Below, in pieces: positions 1 to 10,713 of a stretch of 64,000 bases of DNA. Under the pieces are notes generated by a model that was not told the origin of the DNA, did no database searches, and saw only the letters and a list, made by a program, of their open reading frames with translations. Every line of letters begins with the position of its first letter. The stretch's first letter is position 1. Made by a program: the position numbers and the translations under genes. Source of the DNA: Procambarus clarkii (taxonomy: Eukaryota; Arthropoda; Malacostraca; Decapoda; Cambaridae); the NCBI RefSeq assembly GCF_040958095.1, contig NC_091219.1, forward strand, positions 25,267,702-25,331,701, in the 5' to 3' direction.

Positions 1-1288
1 GGCCTGGTTAGGGACCGGACGGCGTGGTCTTGAATCCCTAGAGCCATCACACGGTAGATCTTGTTTGTGATACAGTAGGTTGTTACTGGATTGTGATGGT
101 ACTTGCTAAGCTATGATATTAGTGTGATAATTTTTTAATATCTATAACATTCTTCCTTTATATTATTTGCTTATTTTTGTCCAGACTGGTGTCCCTCACA
201 CTCACTAAAGTCAGAAACAAGGTCATGATAATGTGTGCATGTACATTATATATAAAGACTGGTTTTGAAATTAAAGGAACATATGAGGAAAATGAAATAA
301 GTCCAGATCTGAACAAAAGTTAACTAACCACCACATTGCCTCTTTAACAATGTACTGTACAGTACTGTATATAAATTCCTATACTGTATATAATACAGTA
401 CTTAAGAGTATTAAGTTTGTGTACATTTTTTTTTAATAGAATCATCTTCAGTAATGGAAGTGTTGTTTTGTATAATTAATTAGAATATAGGGAATTTTCT
501 TTTTAAAGGTAAAGGCTGGATGTGGTGTTTGGTTGAAATACTCGTGTGTGATTGAGAAGAGGAATTTTGTGGAAGAGAAAATTTAAGATCTAAGTGTCAG
601 AGATAGGAAGCGGTTGGTGCAGTGACAGCCCTAATTAGAAAAACTTAAGAGGATGAACAGCAGCCATAGGGATGCCTGTATGTACACATGTAAGATGGTG
701 TTTTATGTGTAAAATAAATGGTGCAGTGAACATGGACTCTGAGAAGCATGTGTGTGGTATTAAATGAATAGTGTAGGGAATGAAAATGTCGTAGAATGAT
801 AGTGCAGAAGCCAATCGGTTATTTGATTGAAGTTACTGTGATGTCATAGGCATATTGAGTGAATTGATGATAGACCGGTGAAGGGGTTTTATTAGGAAAG
901 TTAAAGGTTGGAGAAGAGAAATACCGGGAAGATGTGTGTCAGGGTTTTTTAAGAGGGCGTGAATGTGTTAGTATATGGCAACTTGAAAGGAATATTACAT
1001 CTAGCTTTATGAAATAATAGGCGAGAGCTGATGTGTGGTGAAGCCTGGCTATCGGTGATATTATATGATGTGGTTGATGCAGTGACGGACGGTGCTATTT
1101 TGTAATACAGTATCTATGACACTTTTATGCTCTAATCGCTCACCTTTTTTTCTCTGGGCTGTTGCTTTCCCTACCACATGAATTCAGATAATTTTGATTA
1201 TGTTGAAGAAACTGAAATGATAAATTTTATTACTGTGTGGAGCCAGATTATGTAGAAATAATCCATGTAGAATTTGGACTTTGCTGTA
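1..1288. other. Unannotated left flank
   Basis: No supported gene is visible. The first ~20 bases resemble the 5' end of a 60-bp GC-rich module (ggcctggt..gaccgg) found complete near 9085 and 22177. The rest is AT-rich with scattered GTACTGTA-type motifs and no open frame with recognisable content. It could be intron of a plus-strand gene that ends near 2675, but no upstream exon could be identified. Confidence 0.4.
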
Positions 1289-2297
1289 CAGTGGTACCTC
1301 GGTTTACGAACGCCCCTGTTTGCGAACTTTTAAAGTTACGAGCCCGATTTGTCGGAAAATTTGAATCGGGTTACGAACTTTACCTCGGGATACAAGTTTG
1401 TTGATACTTGTACCGCCGACCTAGTGCATAGTGGCACGGCGATCACGCCTAAGTTTACCAGTGCCTCGCGCCCAGTGACTATCCCGCCTGAATTCTTCAC
1501 AAGGATTTTTATTTATTTATTTTTTTTTTTTTGAGCATGAGTTATTATATATCTCGCCATGGGTCCCAAGAAAGCCAGTGGCAAGGTTCAAGGCAAGAAA
1601 TCACATGTGAAAATGACCATAGAGGAAAAACAAGAGATCATTCATAAGCATGAAAATGGTATACGTGTTGTTGAACACGTGTTGGCAGTACAACAAATCT
1701 TCAGGGGAAGAGGAGGCAGTAGAGGATGTCCCTTCCTCGTTAATTAAGAAAATGTGTGCAGTATGGGAAGAACTGCAAAGTTTTGCTGAAAAGAATCGCC
1801 CAGCTAAAGCTTTAGCAGGCCGTTGCATTGATTTTATTAATGACAATGTGATGTCTTGCTACAAACAAGTGTTACAAAGAAGGGAAAAACAATCTTCAAG
1901 AAAAACAATGAAAAAATCATGCAGTGAGCCAGAAGCAGGACCTAGTGGTATGCAGGCAAAACGTGCCAGTGTGTACCCCCCAGAAAAGTCCTCACTGCCT
2001 GATGTTATAATGGAAGGGGACTCCCCTTCCAAACAGTAACACCTCTTCTCCTCCCCCCCCCCCTCCTCACTGTCTTCCATATGCCAACAGGAGTCTTCAT
2101 TAAAGGTAAGTAATAACTTGTACATACTTTTGCAGTGAAGATTTGGGTGAATTAGGTATAAAATTTACTCTGAAGTTAATTTTTTGGGGAGTCGGGAACG
2201 GATTAATTAATTTCCCATTATTTCTTGTGGGGAAATTTGCTTCGGTTTATGAACCATCTCCAGGAACGGATTAAATTCGTAAACCGAGGTACCCCTG
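1289..2297 (+). mobile_element. Deleted Tigger/pogo-type DNA transposon, copy 1 (1009 bp)
   Basis: The ends are inverted repeats: CAGTGGTACCTCGGTTTACG at the left, and the reverse complement of the right end reads CAGGGGTACCTCGGTTTACG. Both ends abut a TA dinucleotide (1287-1288 and 2298-2299), the target-site duplication of Tc1/mariner/pogo elements. Inside are parts of the two ends of a pogo-type transposase, but the central catalytic region is missing, so the element is non-autonomous. A second member with a similar structure lies at 13702-14616. Confidence 0.88.
1559..2039 (+). pseudogene. Tigger/pogo transposase remnant (both termini, core deleted)
   Basis: The start ATG at 1559 opens a lysine-rich N-terminus followed by MTIEEKQEIIHKHENG, typical of the first CENP-B/pogo helix-turn-helix. 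About 50 codons in, the sequence changes frame. From about 1700 a second frame (open 1650-2039) carries the C-terminal part of the family: an acidic stretch, the IKKMCAVWEELQSF segment, RCIDFINDN, and a tail ending SPSKQ. The second DNA-binding half and the whole DDE/DDD catalytic domain are absent. No active transposase can be made from this copy. Confidence 0.8.
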
Positions 2298-2597
2298 TAT
2301 TTGTAGAAATACAATGACTTATAATTAGCTTTATTTAATGTATACACATTTGCCACATTTGTACCATAATTTGGGAAAGTGATAGTCTTAATTGTTATAG
2401 TTATTCAAATACAAATGGTTTTGTCTTGCTATAATCTGTTCATTGATTAATATATTGATTTGTAGAAATGGTCAATAGCCAAAATATGATCTGATCATAG
2501 AAAGGGTTATTTGACAGATTGGGTATAAATAAAGAGCAGTACAATATTGTAATTTAATTTACTGTAAAGTTAAAACTTAGTAATTTTTATTCTTCAG

Positions 2598-2675
2598 AAT
2601 TGCCAGTTGATGGTGGACAGTATGAATTTCGATGATATCGAGAGATTTGCAGCAAGCAACTTTACCGAGTTTTAA
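2598..2675 (+). CDS. Possible C-terminal exon of an unknown plus-strand gene
   Basis: A pyrimidine-rich acceptor (tttttattcttcag) is followed by 26 in-frame codons starting NCQLMVDSMN, containing DDIERFAASN and ending FTEF-stop (TAA at 2673-2675). A GT follows at 2678. The residue content looks protein-like and would suit a terminal exon, with the rest of the gene upstream or outside the window. I do not recognise the protein and found no preceding exon with matching phase. If real, the gene converges on BANP. A chance open stretch next to an AG remains plausible. Confidence 0.3.
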   Translation, partial: NCQLMVDSMNFDDIERFAASNFTEF

Positions 2676-2677
2676 AG

Positions 2678-4965
2678 GTATATGCACTGCAGATTGTTTT
2701 TTTATGAGATCGTACATAACGGATTAAAAAATGGCGATAAATGATGACTGAAAATTGAAGTGAGTTGTAGCAAGACTGGCTGTGTGAGTGAATATAATAA
2801 TCACATGACAATAAGATGAGCATGTGAAGTCTGACATAAAGAAGCAACACTGATAATATGGAATTGTAAGTGTTTAATCAATTTATCATTTATGTTTGCA
2901 AAATTTTGAAGATGGAGATACAGTATATGCCAATATGAAATATTTTAAAAGCTGAGAATTGGTAACATTCTTTTTTTATTTCCTTGTATGCAGAGACCAA
3001 TAATTTTTTTTATTCCATGTGCATCCTTACTCGTAGGTCTGGCTGCAAATGGTTGTGTGTCGGTGTGTGCCTGCATGTGTATGCATGAGTGTCCATGTGC
3101 GTGTGGTTGTGCATTTTGTTATACCATAACTTTTCTCTGATATTATCTAATGTAAAAATATGGGAAATGAAAACTTTTACTTTGTAAATCCTGTAAATGG
3201 AAGATTGACCATTTATGGTCACACTTTCTTGCATAGTTTCAAAGAGTCTTTAGGTCTTTGGAATAACCAACCAACTCTGCAACCAACACTAGTACAAATT
3301 TACGGGAGATTAGTTGTGTTTTTGTGCACGTGTTACTAGATAGCCGAGAATTTTTCCTGACTCTTGACTATCGTATACCTTTATACTGTGTCGTTATAGA
3401 TTCTTTAGCCCTAGTTGATGTAATTTGTACATTTATTTGCTAGTAAAGTGATAAACATTTGTTATGTATGTCTGATGTCAGATGGAATTAAGCCATTGTA
3501 TAAATTATTATTTTGGGTAATGGTGGTTTCTTATTTTTTGTATCTTGAAAAAATTATCGACCGAGTGATTATCTGTGCTATTATATTCATTAAAAAAAAG
3601 GTCAGTACTAGATAGAATGATGTGTATAAATACAAATATACCATCCCCATTCTCCTGTTTAGATAGCATTTGTAACTGTGCACTATAGTACAAAGCTTGC
3701 CATTCTAAGCAATTAGATAGAACTTGTACTATTCACTTTATATTTGGGGAAAAAATTAAGCTAAAAAGACTAAATATTCCTAGGCACAGATATGTACTAT
3801 ATTCAGCCTCGGATATCGTGTATTAGGCCTAGGAAGGTTAGATTAGTTTAATTTGTCTTTGCCACAGAATTAGAAGGTAGTTTTGCGGTTTGTCAAACTC
3901 AATAGTGCAGATTTCTAATTTCGTTGTAAATTGGTATATGTACTATGGTCCTCAGTGTTACTATAAGTACTACCAAAACAGGAGGATGGGCTGAAATATA
4001 CAGTATAATGTAATGCTTTGTTTTATATATATAGAATCATGTGTATTTGCCATATAATAGATTGATACATAAAGCTAATTGGAATTTTGAGAATACTGTA
4101 TATAAATGAGTTATAATAAGCTATTTTCTCACTTGCTGCATAAGTAAGTTGTAAAATTTGACAATTGTAGTGATAAATTTAATTGTAAGACTATTCCATT
4201 AAACTGTTGACCCAGATGAGCCATTTACATTGATACTCTTAAACACTGTTTTTGGGAGAATGTGAGGTAAATTAAAAATGTATAGTGTAATTTTCACCAA
4301 AGTTGCTAGATTTAAACAAAATTTTGTTGACACAGTTTTGTCCCTATGAACCATTCTAACTCGATAAAGCAAGAGATTTTTAAATACTTGTGCTTTTGAT
4401 ATATGTAGGCAAAATCTTCATAAATTTAACCTTGGTAAATTAATCATTCCTCATTGTGATTAGCATTGGGAACTTTGCTTGTAGGGTTTTGTTATTTTGT
4501 TCAGTGAACTACTTTGATTTTTGTTATTATTACATTGTAAATATTGGTGGTGGTTTGAATAAGTACTGTAAATGTTTTTCTTATGAGGAGGTTTATACAG
4601 TATCTAAGATGGTCAACAAACTTCTTTCAATGAGTTGATAACACGAAATGCTTCTATGCAGCTGTCATAATGCAGTCTATTAGTTTTCCTTCACATGATG
4701 CATTATCATCCTGAGTGATTGGCCCTTATGCATATCCTGCAACACAGAGGGTACTAAATACTCTTCCAGCTTGGTGCCTTCATTTAATGATTACTTACTT
4801 CCTTTGCATGATCATAAGCCATATCCCATTTTTAATCCTCCTCTTTACCATTCCTTCTTGTTGTCTAGTCATCACTTGAAACCCTTGTACATTTTGCAAT
4901 TAAGTCAGCTGAAGAGCAGGGTTGATAAGTTGGATCATTGTCATATGACTAGTACATACAGGACT
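2678..4965. other. Unannotated AT-rich stretch
   Basis: Long open frames are absent and no transposon ends were recognised. Near 4772-4802 the sequence ggtgcctt..atgattactta is the reverse complement of a short dispersed repeat seen again near 7119, 8541, 23655 and 29978. If the exon at 2598 is real, part of this stretch would be its 3' UTR. Confidence 0.4.
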
Positions 4966-5215
4966 CGTCTTTGGGTTCTGTTGTGCACTGGTCTGTGCAG
5001 TTGGGTCACAGCCAGAAGGTTCCAGGTTCAGTTCCTGCCACAGGACTGATGTTTGGGTACAGGTTTTTTTTCACCTAGTGACTATGTTCACCTAACATTA
5101 AATAGATACCTGGGAGTTAGGCACCTGTTGTGGGTTGCATTCTAGTGAAGGTCAGTAATTATCCTTGGGGAAAGTCGTTACTATGGCAAAACTATAACCT
5201 ACCTTTTTCCAGCAT
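4966..5215 (+). repeat. tRNA-derived SINE (family A), diverged copy
   Basis: A degenerate tRNA-like head carries a B-box-like GGTTCAGTTCC. The body has the family blocks tttcacctag, ttcacctaac, taaatagatacctgggagtt and aggcacctg. The same blocks recur at 20626-20885, at 34236-34575, and in reverse at 13000-13490. No functional tRNA fold is expected. Confidence 0.6.
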
Positions 5216-5612
5216 CTTGCACTTGCCGTTCACATCTTCATTATTAATTCCTCAACTAGTTTTGCCACATGAGTTTCATAAACAATAACATGAGTTTCAA
5301 GTTGTATAAAGTGGACATGTTTTCTGCTCCCACATAAGACATTGTAAGATCCTAAATGATCTTTTAAACACTTTGGAATTGTATCCAACTTGCATAATGT
5401 TATAAGCTACAGTATAGCCATACTGGCTTAGGGCTACCTTTTGATGTTTGCTTGTATACTTTTGTATCGTTAATAGTTTTTCTAATCTTTCAAAATGCTT
5501 CCTATATTTTGTCTATCAATTTTAATCTTGAAATCACATGTCTTGTGTCTTTCTACTCTTGTCTATCTATGAACTTGAGTATATTGTTACGCAGGTAACC
5601 ATATTCTTGGTG

Positions 5613-5757
5613 ATGACCAAACCACACTTCAGAAAATAGAGAAGTAACAAAGTTTCGGTCTGTCCTGGACCATTATAAAGTTGTCCACACAACTTGATAA
5701 TGGCACAAGATGAACTGAAACATCATTTCTCCATTTTTTTGTGTGTGGTTTGGTCAT
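5613..5757. repeat. Foldback (MITE-like) element
   Basis: The left end atgaccaaaccacac is mirrored by gtgtggtttggtcat at the right end. Inner arms also match imperfectly: agaaaatagagaag..gtttcgg against ctgaaac..catttctccattt, and accattataaagttgt against acaacttgataatgg. The whole 145 bp is therefore a long imperfect hairpin. There is no coding capacity. The superfamily cannot be assigned from these ends. Confidence 0.6.
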
Positions 5758-6159
5758 TATATCTTCATCATGTTATTGTGACTCGTCGTCTGCATAGTGC
5801 TTGGTGCTTTTTTTCGACAATTACTCTCATACCCCACATATCAATTTATTCTGTAGTGCCAAGCAAAATCCACCACTTAATTTGACCTACTGGTATGAAC
5901 CCCATCACATTACTCTTAATCAACACAGTTTATCATTTTTAATAAATTTTCTTTCATTATACATTTGAATTGGTTAGGAATAGTTGAGGTATTGAGCACA
6001 TTCAAAAGGGGTTAATAAAACATGATGCTAATTAAGACACTAACAGTGATAATTTTGTAATCTATGTTACCACCTCTTGATAATTACTTACTTGTAGACC
6101 TATGATGAAATGCTATCAACTCGTGTTGTTTTATCGTGGGTCTAAAAAAAGGTACGTTT

Positions 6160-6325
6160 ACCGTTGCATATTAAATAAATAATAAATAAATATGTTTATT
6201 CAGGTAAGGTACATACATACATACAAGTGATGTTACATTAATGGATTGATATATAGATAGAGCTAGTACATACAATGCCTAAAGCCACTATTACGCAATG
6301 CGTTTCGGGCAAGTTGTTGTTTATT
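6160..6325 (-). repeat. LINE 3'-tail-like repeat fragment
   Basis: AAATA-rich sequence is followed by ggtaaggtacatacatacat and then gccactattacgcaatgcgt and ttcgggca. This core is shared with the LINE tail at 34768 and the family-B SINEs at 21259, 25261 and 28441. Orientation of the core suggests a minus-strand element. It is not continuous with an ORF here. Confidence 0.55.
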
Positions 6326-7355
6326 ATTCTATCATAACAGTAGTGAGTGCAAACTGTTTTTTGTTAGATATACATATGAGAGTTTGTAGTGTGAAGAATT
6401 GCACAAAATTTACATAAGGATGTGCGTGTGTTGCATCAGGTGTAAAGAACTTATTTGGTTTGACCAAAAAGCCCCACAAAACTTGAAAAGTGTGTGCTGC
6501 TTCTATATTTTTCTTACCTTTAAGAAGAGGTGTGTGTATAGGCATTAAAATAGGCCATCAGTCTAAAGAGTCAGTTGTTAGGTCTATGCTATGCAGAATT
6601 ACTGATTCATGTTTTGTATTGGTTATTTTTTCACATAGATACATTTTCTAACAGTTTTTTCTAGTGAAACTTGGCTGCAAGAAACGTACATTTGAGAGGC
6701 TTGTATGAGTTTTTTGTTTGAAAGTTTTTATTCTGTGTATCACTGCAGGGCAATTCTTAGGATTTTCTAAGGCCTTTGAATGTAATGTTTGTCATTTAAG
6801 ATTTTTTATACTGAATTATTTTCCAGTGTTATGCAGTTTTAAATCTCTTTGAAACAAACACAAACACAATATCCCAGTTCAAAGTTGAACTGGGAAATTC
6901 ATGCATAAAAATCAATTTTAATTAATAAAGAGTATATAAATTATTTGATTTTTAAATTTTAAATTAATCGCGAGAAATCACTTCTCATATGGTTGGTAAA
7001 TTTAGCTTGAGCAAATCTCTTCCCATGAGTTAGGGATGTTTGATCAGAATTTGATGAGACAAACAACATTCAACTCTTACAGTTGAAACCAAGCTATTTT
7101 TCTTGGAACACGGTTTGGTGCCTTCTTTTGATAATTACTTTCTGGGAACATCGGCTTTGGCCATCTCTTGACTGTATTTTGTCAACATATAATACCTATA
7201 TAATACACAGGTGAAATGAATTAAACTCTACAAATGATAGTACTATAATAGGCATCTTGTACAGTAGGCCATTGTATAGCATGCATTTATATAGTACAGT
7301 ACATTTTTGACACAAGTTTCCATTTCGACCAAAACTTTAATTACCTCAATATCTC
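6326..7355. other. Unannotated stretch
   Basis: No gene or complete mobile element was recognised. Position 6966-6975 contains a TCGCGAGA octamer. Positions 7119-7150 hold a reverse copy of the dispersed repeat that reads aagtaattatcaaaagaagg in the other orientation. Confidence 0.35.
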
Positions 7356-7377
7356 GTGTGTGTGTGTGTGTGTGTGT
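7356..7377. repeat. (GT)11 microsatellite
   Basis: Eleven uninterrupted GT dinucleotides. Confidence 0.95.
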
Positions 7378-7496
7378 ACTTGCCAAGTTGTGCTTGTGGG
7401 GGGGGTTAAGCTTTAGCTCTTTGGTCTGGCCTGTATGTGCGTGGAATGTATATAGGTAGTGGATAAAGGGGTATATCTGTAGCAGAAGACGGTGAA

Positions 7497-8200
7497 AGGA
7501 GAGACCTAGAGAGTAGCAGGATGTTACCAGTGGCATCCCACAAGGGTCAATATTTGGACCAATTCTATTCCTTAGCTATACTGTATGATTTATCTGGCAG
7601 AGGGGATAGATTTCTTTGTCAGTGTTCACTAATGATGCTAAATTTTTTAGGGGTATAAATACAGTGGAAAACCAAGAAATTACTTACTTACTTGGTCAAA
7701 ATAAAAGTATGGTTCCTCAAGTGGCTACTGGAGTTCAACGTAGGCAAGGAACAGGTTGGAGGATATGAGCTATTGCACGGGAGAATTCCTCTCGGAATCA
7801 GACACTCAAGAGGTTCATATGGTATTATGTCGAACCTGTCTGCAGAAGCCCACAAGAAAAGAACTTGAGCTGCTTCATACAGAAGATAGACTAATAAAAT
7901 AACTGCCTTTAAGAGAGTACTGCAAGCAGTTATCAAAAGCGCTATGGCAGTATTTCTATATACTGTAGTGTTGTCTCACATAATATTTAAGATACCAATA
8001 CAAGAGCAGAATGATGCAAGATGATTAGTGAAATCAGACAAAGACACTTTTTCGAAAGGCATGTGTCATATAGAAAAAATGGGAAAGCAAAATTTATGAT
8101 CATTCTGGAAATTGGGACATTCAATTAAAAGATCAATTACTATGGAACAAAGCAATTTTGACATGCAGGTCTCTGTTCCACACAAAGTGCCCACAAGATT
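7497..8200 (+). pseudogene. Decayed non-LTR retrotransposon reverse transcriptase
   Basis: In one frame from 7523 the reading VTSGIPQGS followed by FGPILFL matches the RT block that precedes the catalytic aspartates. Further on, still in frame, FTNDAK at 7625-7642 corresponds to the catalytic FADD block with the first aspartate position lost. Stops lie between them. Downstream, shifted frames give LLEFNVGKE and then LSAEAHKK, typical of the segment after the RT palm in jockey/CR1-like elements. The copy is dead and its boundaries are uncertain. Confidence 0.7.
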
Positions 8201-8990
8201 AATTAAATTTCGTACTATATGTGGCTATCCTATACAATACTGTACTGGTTTAATAGGATGTCAATGTTTTTGTTTTGTTTAACCTTAACTATTGATTTAA
8301 TTTCAGGCATCATTCAAAGTCTGGTTATGCAAGTTGCTGATGTAATACATTATTCGTGTTCAAGTGCACCAGACCCAATCTTTCTGTTCGAAACTCCACT
8401 CGGTTAAGATAAAGATTTCCAACATCCACAAGTAATTTTCTTTATAATAATGTATCTGATATTTTTGGTACTTGCATAATTTACATAAAGGTTATCTTAC
8501 ATAAAAAGATATTAAATTAATAAAGGTAATTTACATAAAAGGTAAAATAAGTAATTATCAGAAGGCGACACCAAACCGGGAAGGCTATGTAGCACCATCA
8601 AATGCGCGGAATAATCAGAGGGCACTAAATATCACCAAGGATGCCAATACGAGAACAGAAACGCATAAGGCGAACGATATCAAAAGTATCCAATTCACCA
8701 AGAATTCTATCACATAACAGGTAATTAAAGGACATAAGGTTAATTTTGTCTTATACAATCCAACCTGATGTGGTGATATTTGGTATCTGGCTTTTGAAAG
8801 CTGTTGAACATTCGTTATTGTATCCAGCTTTAGATAATAGCTAAAGTGTTCAATATCTGGCACATCTCCACTACCATAATATAGTACTGTAGTAATAATT
8901 ACAGTCTGGCAATAATTGCAATAGAATGATACGTTGGCACCAAGGATGACATGCCTCTCACTAAGGCATTGGGTCTGGCAAGCCAATTAC
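8201..8990. other. Mostly unannotated; one dispersed repeat fragment
   Basis: Positions 8541-8605 carry aagtaattatcagaaggcga and then ggaaggctatgtagcacc, a short dispersed repeat also at 23655-23700 and 29978-30030. No other feature was recognised and no credible coding frame is present. Confidence 0.4.
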
Positions 8991-9145
8991 CCTGTAATTA
9001 TCAACCAGGCTGTGACTCGTACGTCATTCTGCGAGCAGCCGCGTCTAACAGCCTGGTTGATCAGTCCAGCAACCAGGAGGCCTGGTCGACGACCGGGCCG
9101 CGGGGACGCTAAGCCCCGGAAGCACCTCAAGGTAACCCTAAACAA
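8991..9145 (+). repeat. Palindromic GC-rich repeat with 60-bp module (M60)
   Basis: ATCAACCAGGCTGT at about 8998 is mirrored by ACAGCCTGGTTGAT at about 9048, flanking a GC-rich loop. It is followed by the M60 module (aggcctggtcgacgaccggg, ccgcggggacgctaagcccc, ggaagcacctcaaggtaacc). M60 recurs at 20818-20880 and 22177-22236, and inverted at 34309-34365. It is much richer in G+C than its surroundings. Confidence 0.7.
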
Positions 9146-9354
9146 ACTCCATATCCCAAAAATGGTACTGTATACCACTTTAATTTATTCTAAAAGGACA
9201 TTATATTTTTATGGGGTGGGGGGATATACAGTATATAAATATTAAGAAGTATTGACCTTAAACAATACAGTACCTGTATACAGTACAGTACTCTTAATCA
9301 CGCTGGAATTGATCACACTAATTATCTGTAAGCTGTGCGACAAGACTGGGGCTG

Positions 9355-10125
9355 TTTTAAAGGTACCACACAAGATTTCAAAGCCTCTCATTTACACAGG
9401 GAGGGCTCGATATCTGCTTCCTCAGGCCTCTTTAGGACAAAAAAAAAAAATATTGTGGGCACTCCTCTTTGGTGAGTGCCTTTGTCTCATTTAAATTTAC
9501 AAAGTCACTACTTAGTGGCCTTTTTTCTTACAGAGGGCAACCATGAGCAGTGCATGCAGTAGCCATACCTGATGCACAGCACAGCCATGCAGCATGTACC
9601 CACCGCATCACATAATAATGAAGAAATAAATAAGTGACTGCGATTATTTACCGATGATAGTACCAGAGAAGATCCTGTTATAAAAACTATGTACATAGTT
9701 CAGATTCAATTCAATGTACCCAATTCTGGTTACAATGTTCCATTTTGTGATGTATAGATGAACTAAAATACAACTGTGCTGTGGATATCTGCCTCGAGCT
9801 ATGAACATCGTCACCAGCATCGGGTAATCTGATATTTGAACCGTGTGCATAGTCTTTATCATTGTCAGGGTACTGTAAGTCACTATCATCAATAAATGAT
9901 TGCAGTTACTTAACGATGATGAAATCAGTGATGCTGTGGCCATGAGCTGAGCTGCTGCATGGGATACTTATAGTTGCTTATTCACTACTGAGGCCCTCAC
10001 ACCCAGAAGGGGTGTCTATAATTTTTTTGAGGATGGCATCTGTTTACTGGAGGCCTGAGGAAGCAGATGAGAGTTCGGTGTACCTGCAGGAGTTTTAAAT
10101 CTTGTGTAGTACTTTAAAACATAGA
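9355..10125. repeat. Imperfect long inverted repeat
   Basis: About 70 bp at 9355-9430 (accacacaagatttcaaa and atctgcttcctcaggcct) reappears in reverse complement near 10040-10125 (aggcctgaggaagcagat and aaatcttgtgtagtac). The ~600-bp interior includes a loosely repeated gattgcagttac-type block near 9640 and 9898. This could be a decayed DNA transposon or an inverted duplication. No terminal repeat with a target duplication was found. Confidence 0.45.
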
Positions 10126-10382
10126 TCATTCTCGCACAGGGCGATCATACACGACAAGAACATTCCTCAATGTTACGTGCATTTGAGGGGTTAACGTATT
10201 AATAATAATATTAACAAATGTAGGAAGCATTACTGTGTAATCTACAAATCTGTTTGTGGTTTACTCACCTGAGGTAAACATTTTGTAAGTGTCAATGATT
10301 CAATACAAAGTTCAGTTTAGGAAATCTTACTATAAATCTATACTCCAACTTTGAAATCTTGTACTGCTGGCAGTCTTTATCA

Positions 10383-10388
10383 TTTATT
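10383..10388 (-). terminator. Candidate BANP polyadenylation signal
   Basis: AATAAA on the minus strand, 77 bp past the BANP stop codon. It would give a very short 3' UTR. Other AATAAA hexamers lie further downstream, so the site used is uncertain. Confidence 0.4.
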
Positions 10389-10464
10389 GCAGAAACTGCA
10401 TAATGAGAAAATTGTCTAAACCATTTAAGTTGTACTCATTGGAAATACACAGGCTATACATTCT

Positions 10465-10713
10465 TCAGTCATCTGTTTCCGAATCCCTTGCCAGTATACC
10501 GTGTTGGTCCAAGATTTCTAGCTCTGGTTCAGTTTTGAGTGTAATGCGATGGTGTGGGTCATCCATTGCAGCCAGAGTCGAAGTTTGCTCAGAGAGGGGG
10601 GAGTGTGGCGCGTCGTGAGGCATGTCGAGCTCCTCCCCCAGTTCTTCCCCACTCATCACTTCAGTGCTCATGGACACCGATGAGGAATTGCTAATCAAAA
10701 TGCTCTTCTCGCT
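10465..10713 (-). CDS. BANP: BANP last coding exon (residues 320-401)
   Basis: The acceptor ctgttttcag precedes AGC (Ser) in phase 0. The exon encodes 82 residues to a TGA stop. It is rich in Ser and acidic residues (MSGEELGEELD) and contains ITLKTEPELE, whose LKTE fits the sumoylation consensus. It ends ARDSETDD. The tail does not resemble the Gln-rich C-terminus of vertebrate BANP, so its assignment rests on phase and position. Confidence 0.85.
   Translation of the reverse strand, partial: SEKSILISNSSSVSMSTEVMSGEELGEELDMPHDAPHSPLSEQTSTLAAMDDPHHRITLKTEPELEILDQHGILARDSETDD

Noticed and set aside
1141-1260. Possible exon with ATG near 1180
   Set aside because: The frame stops after about 25 codons without a donor or recognisable content.
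4771-5049. 92-codon plus-strand frame
   Set aside because: It spans a dispersed repeat fragment and the tRNA-like head of a SINE.
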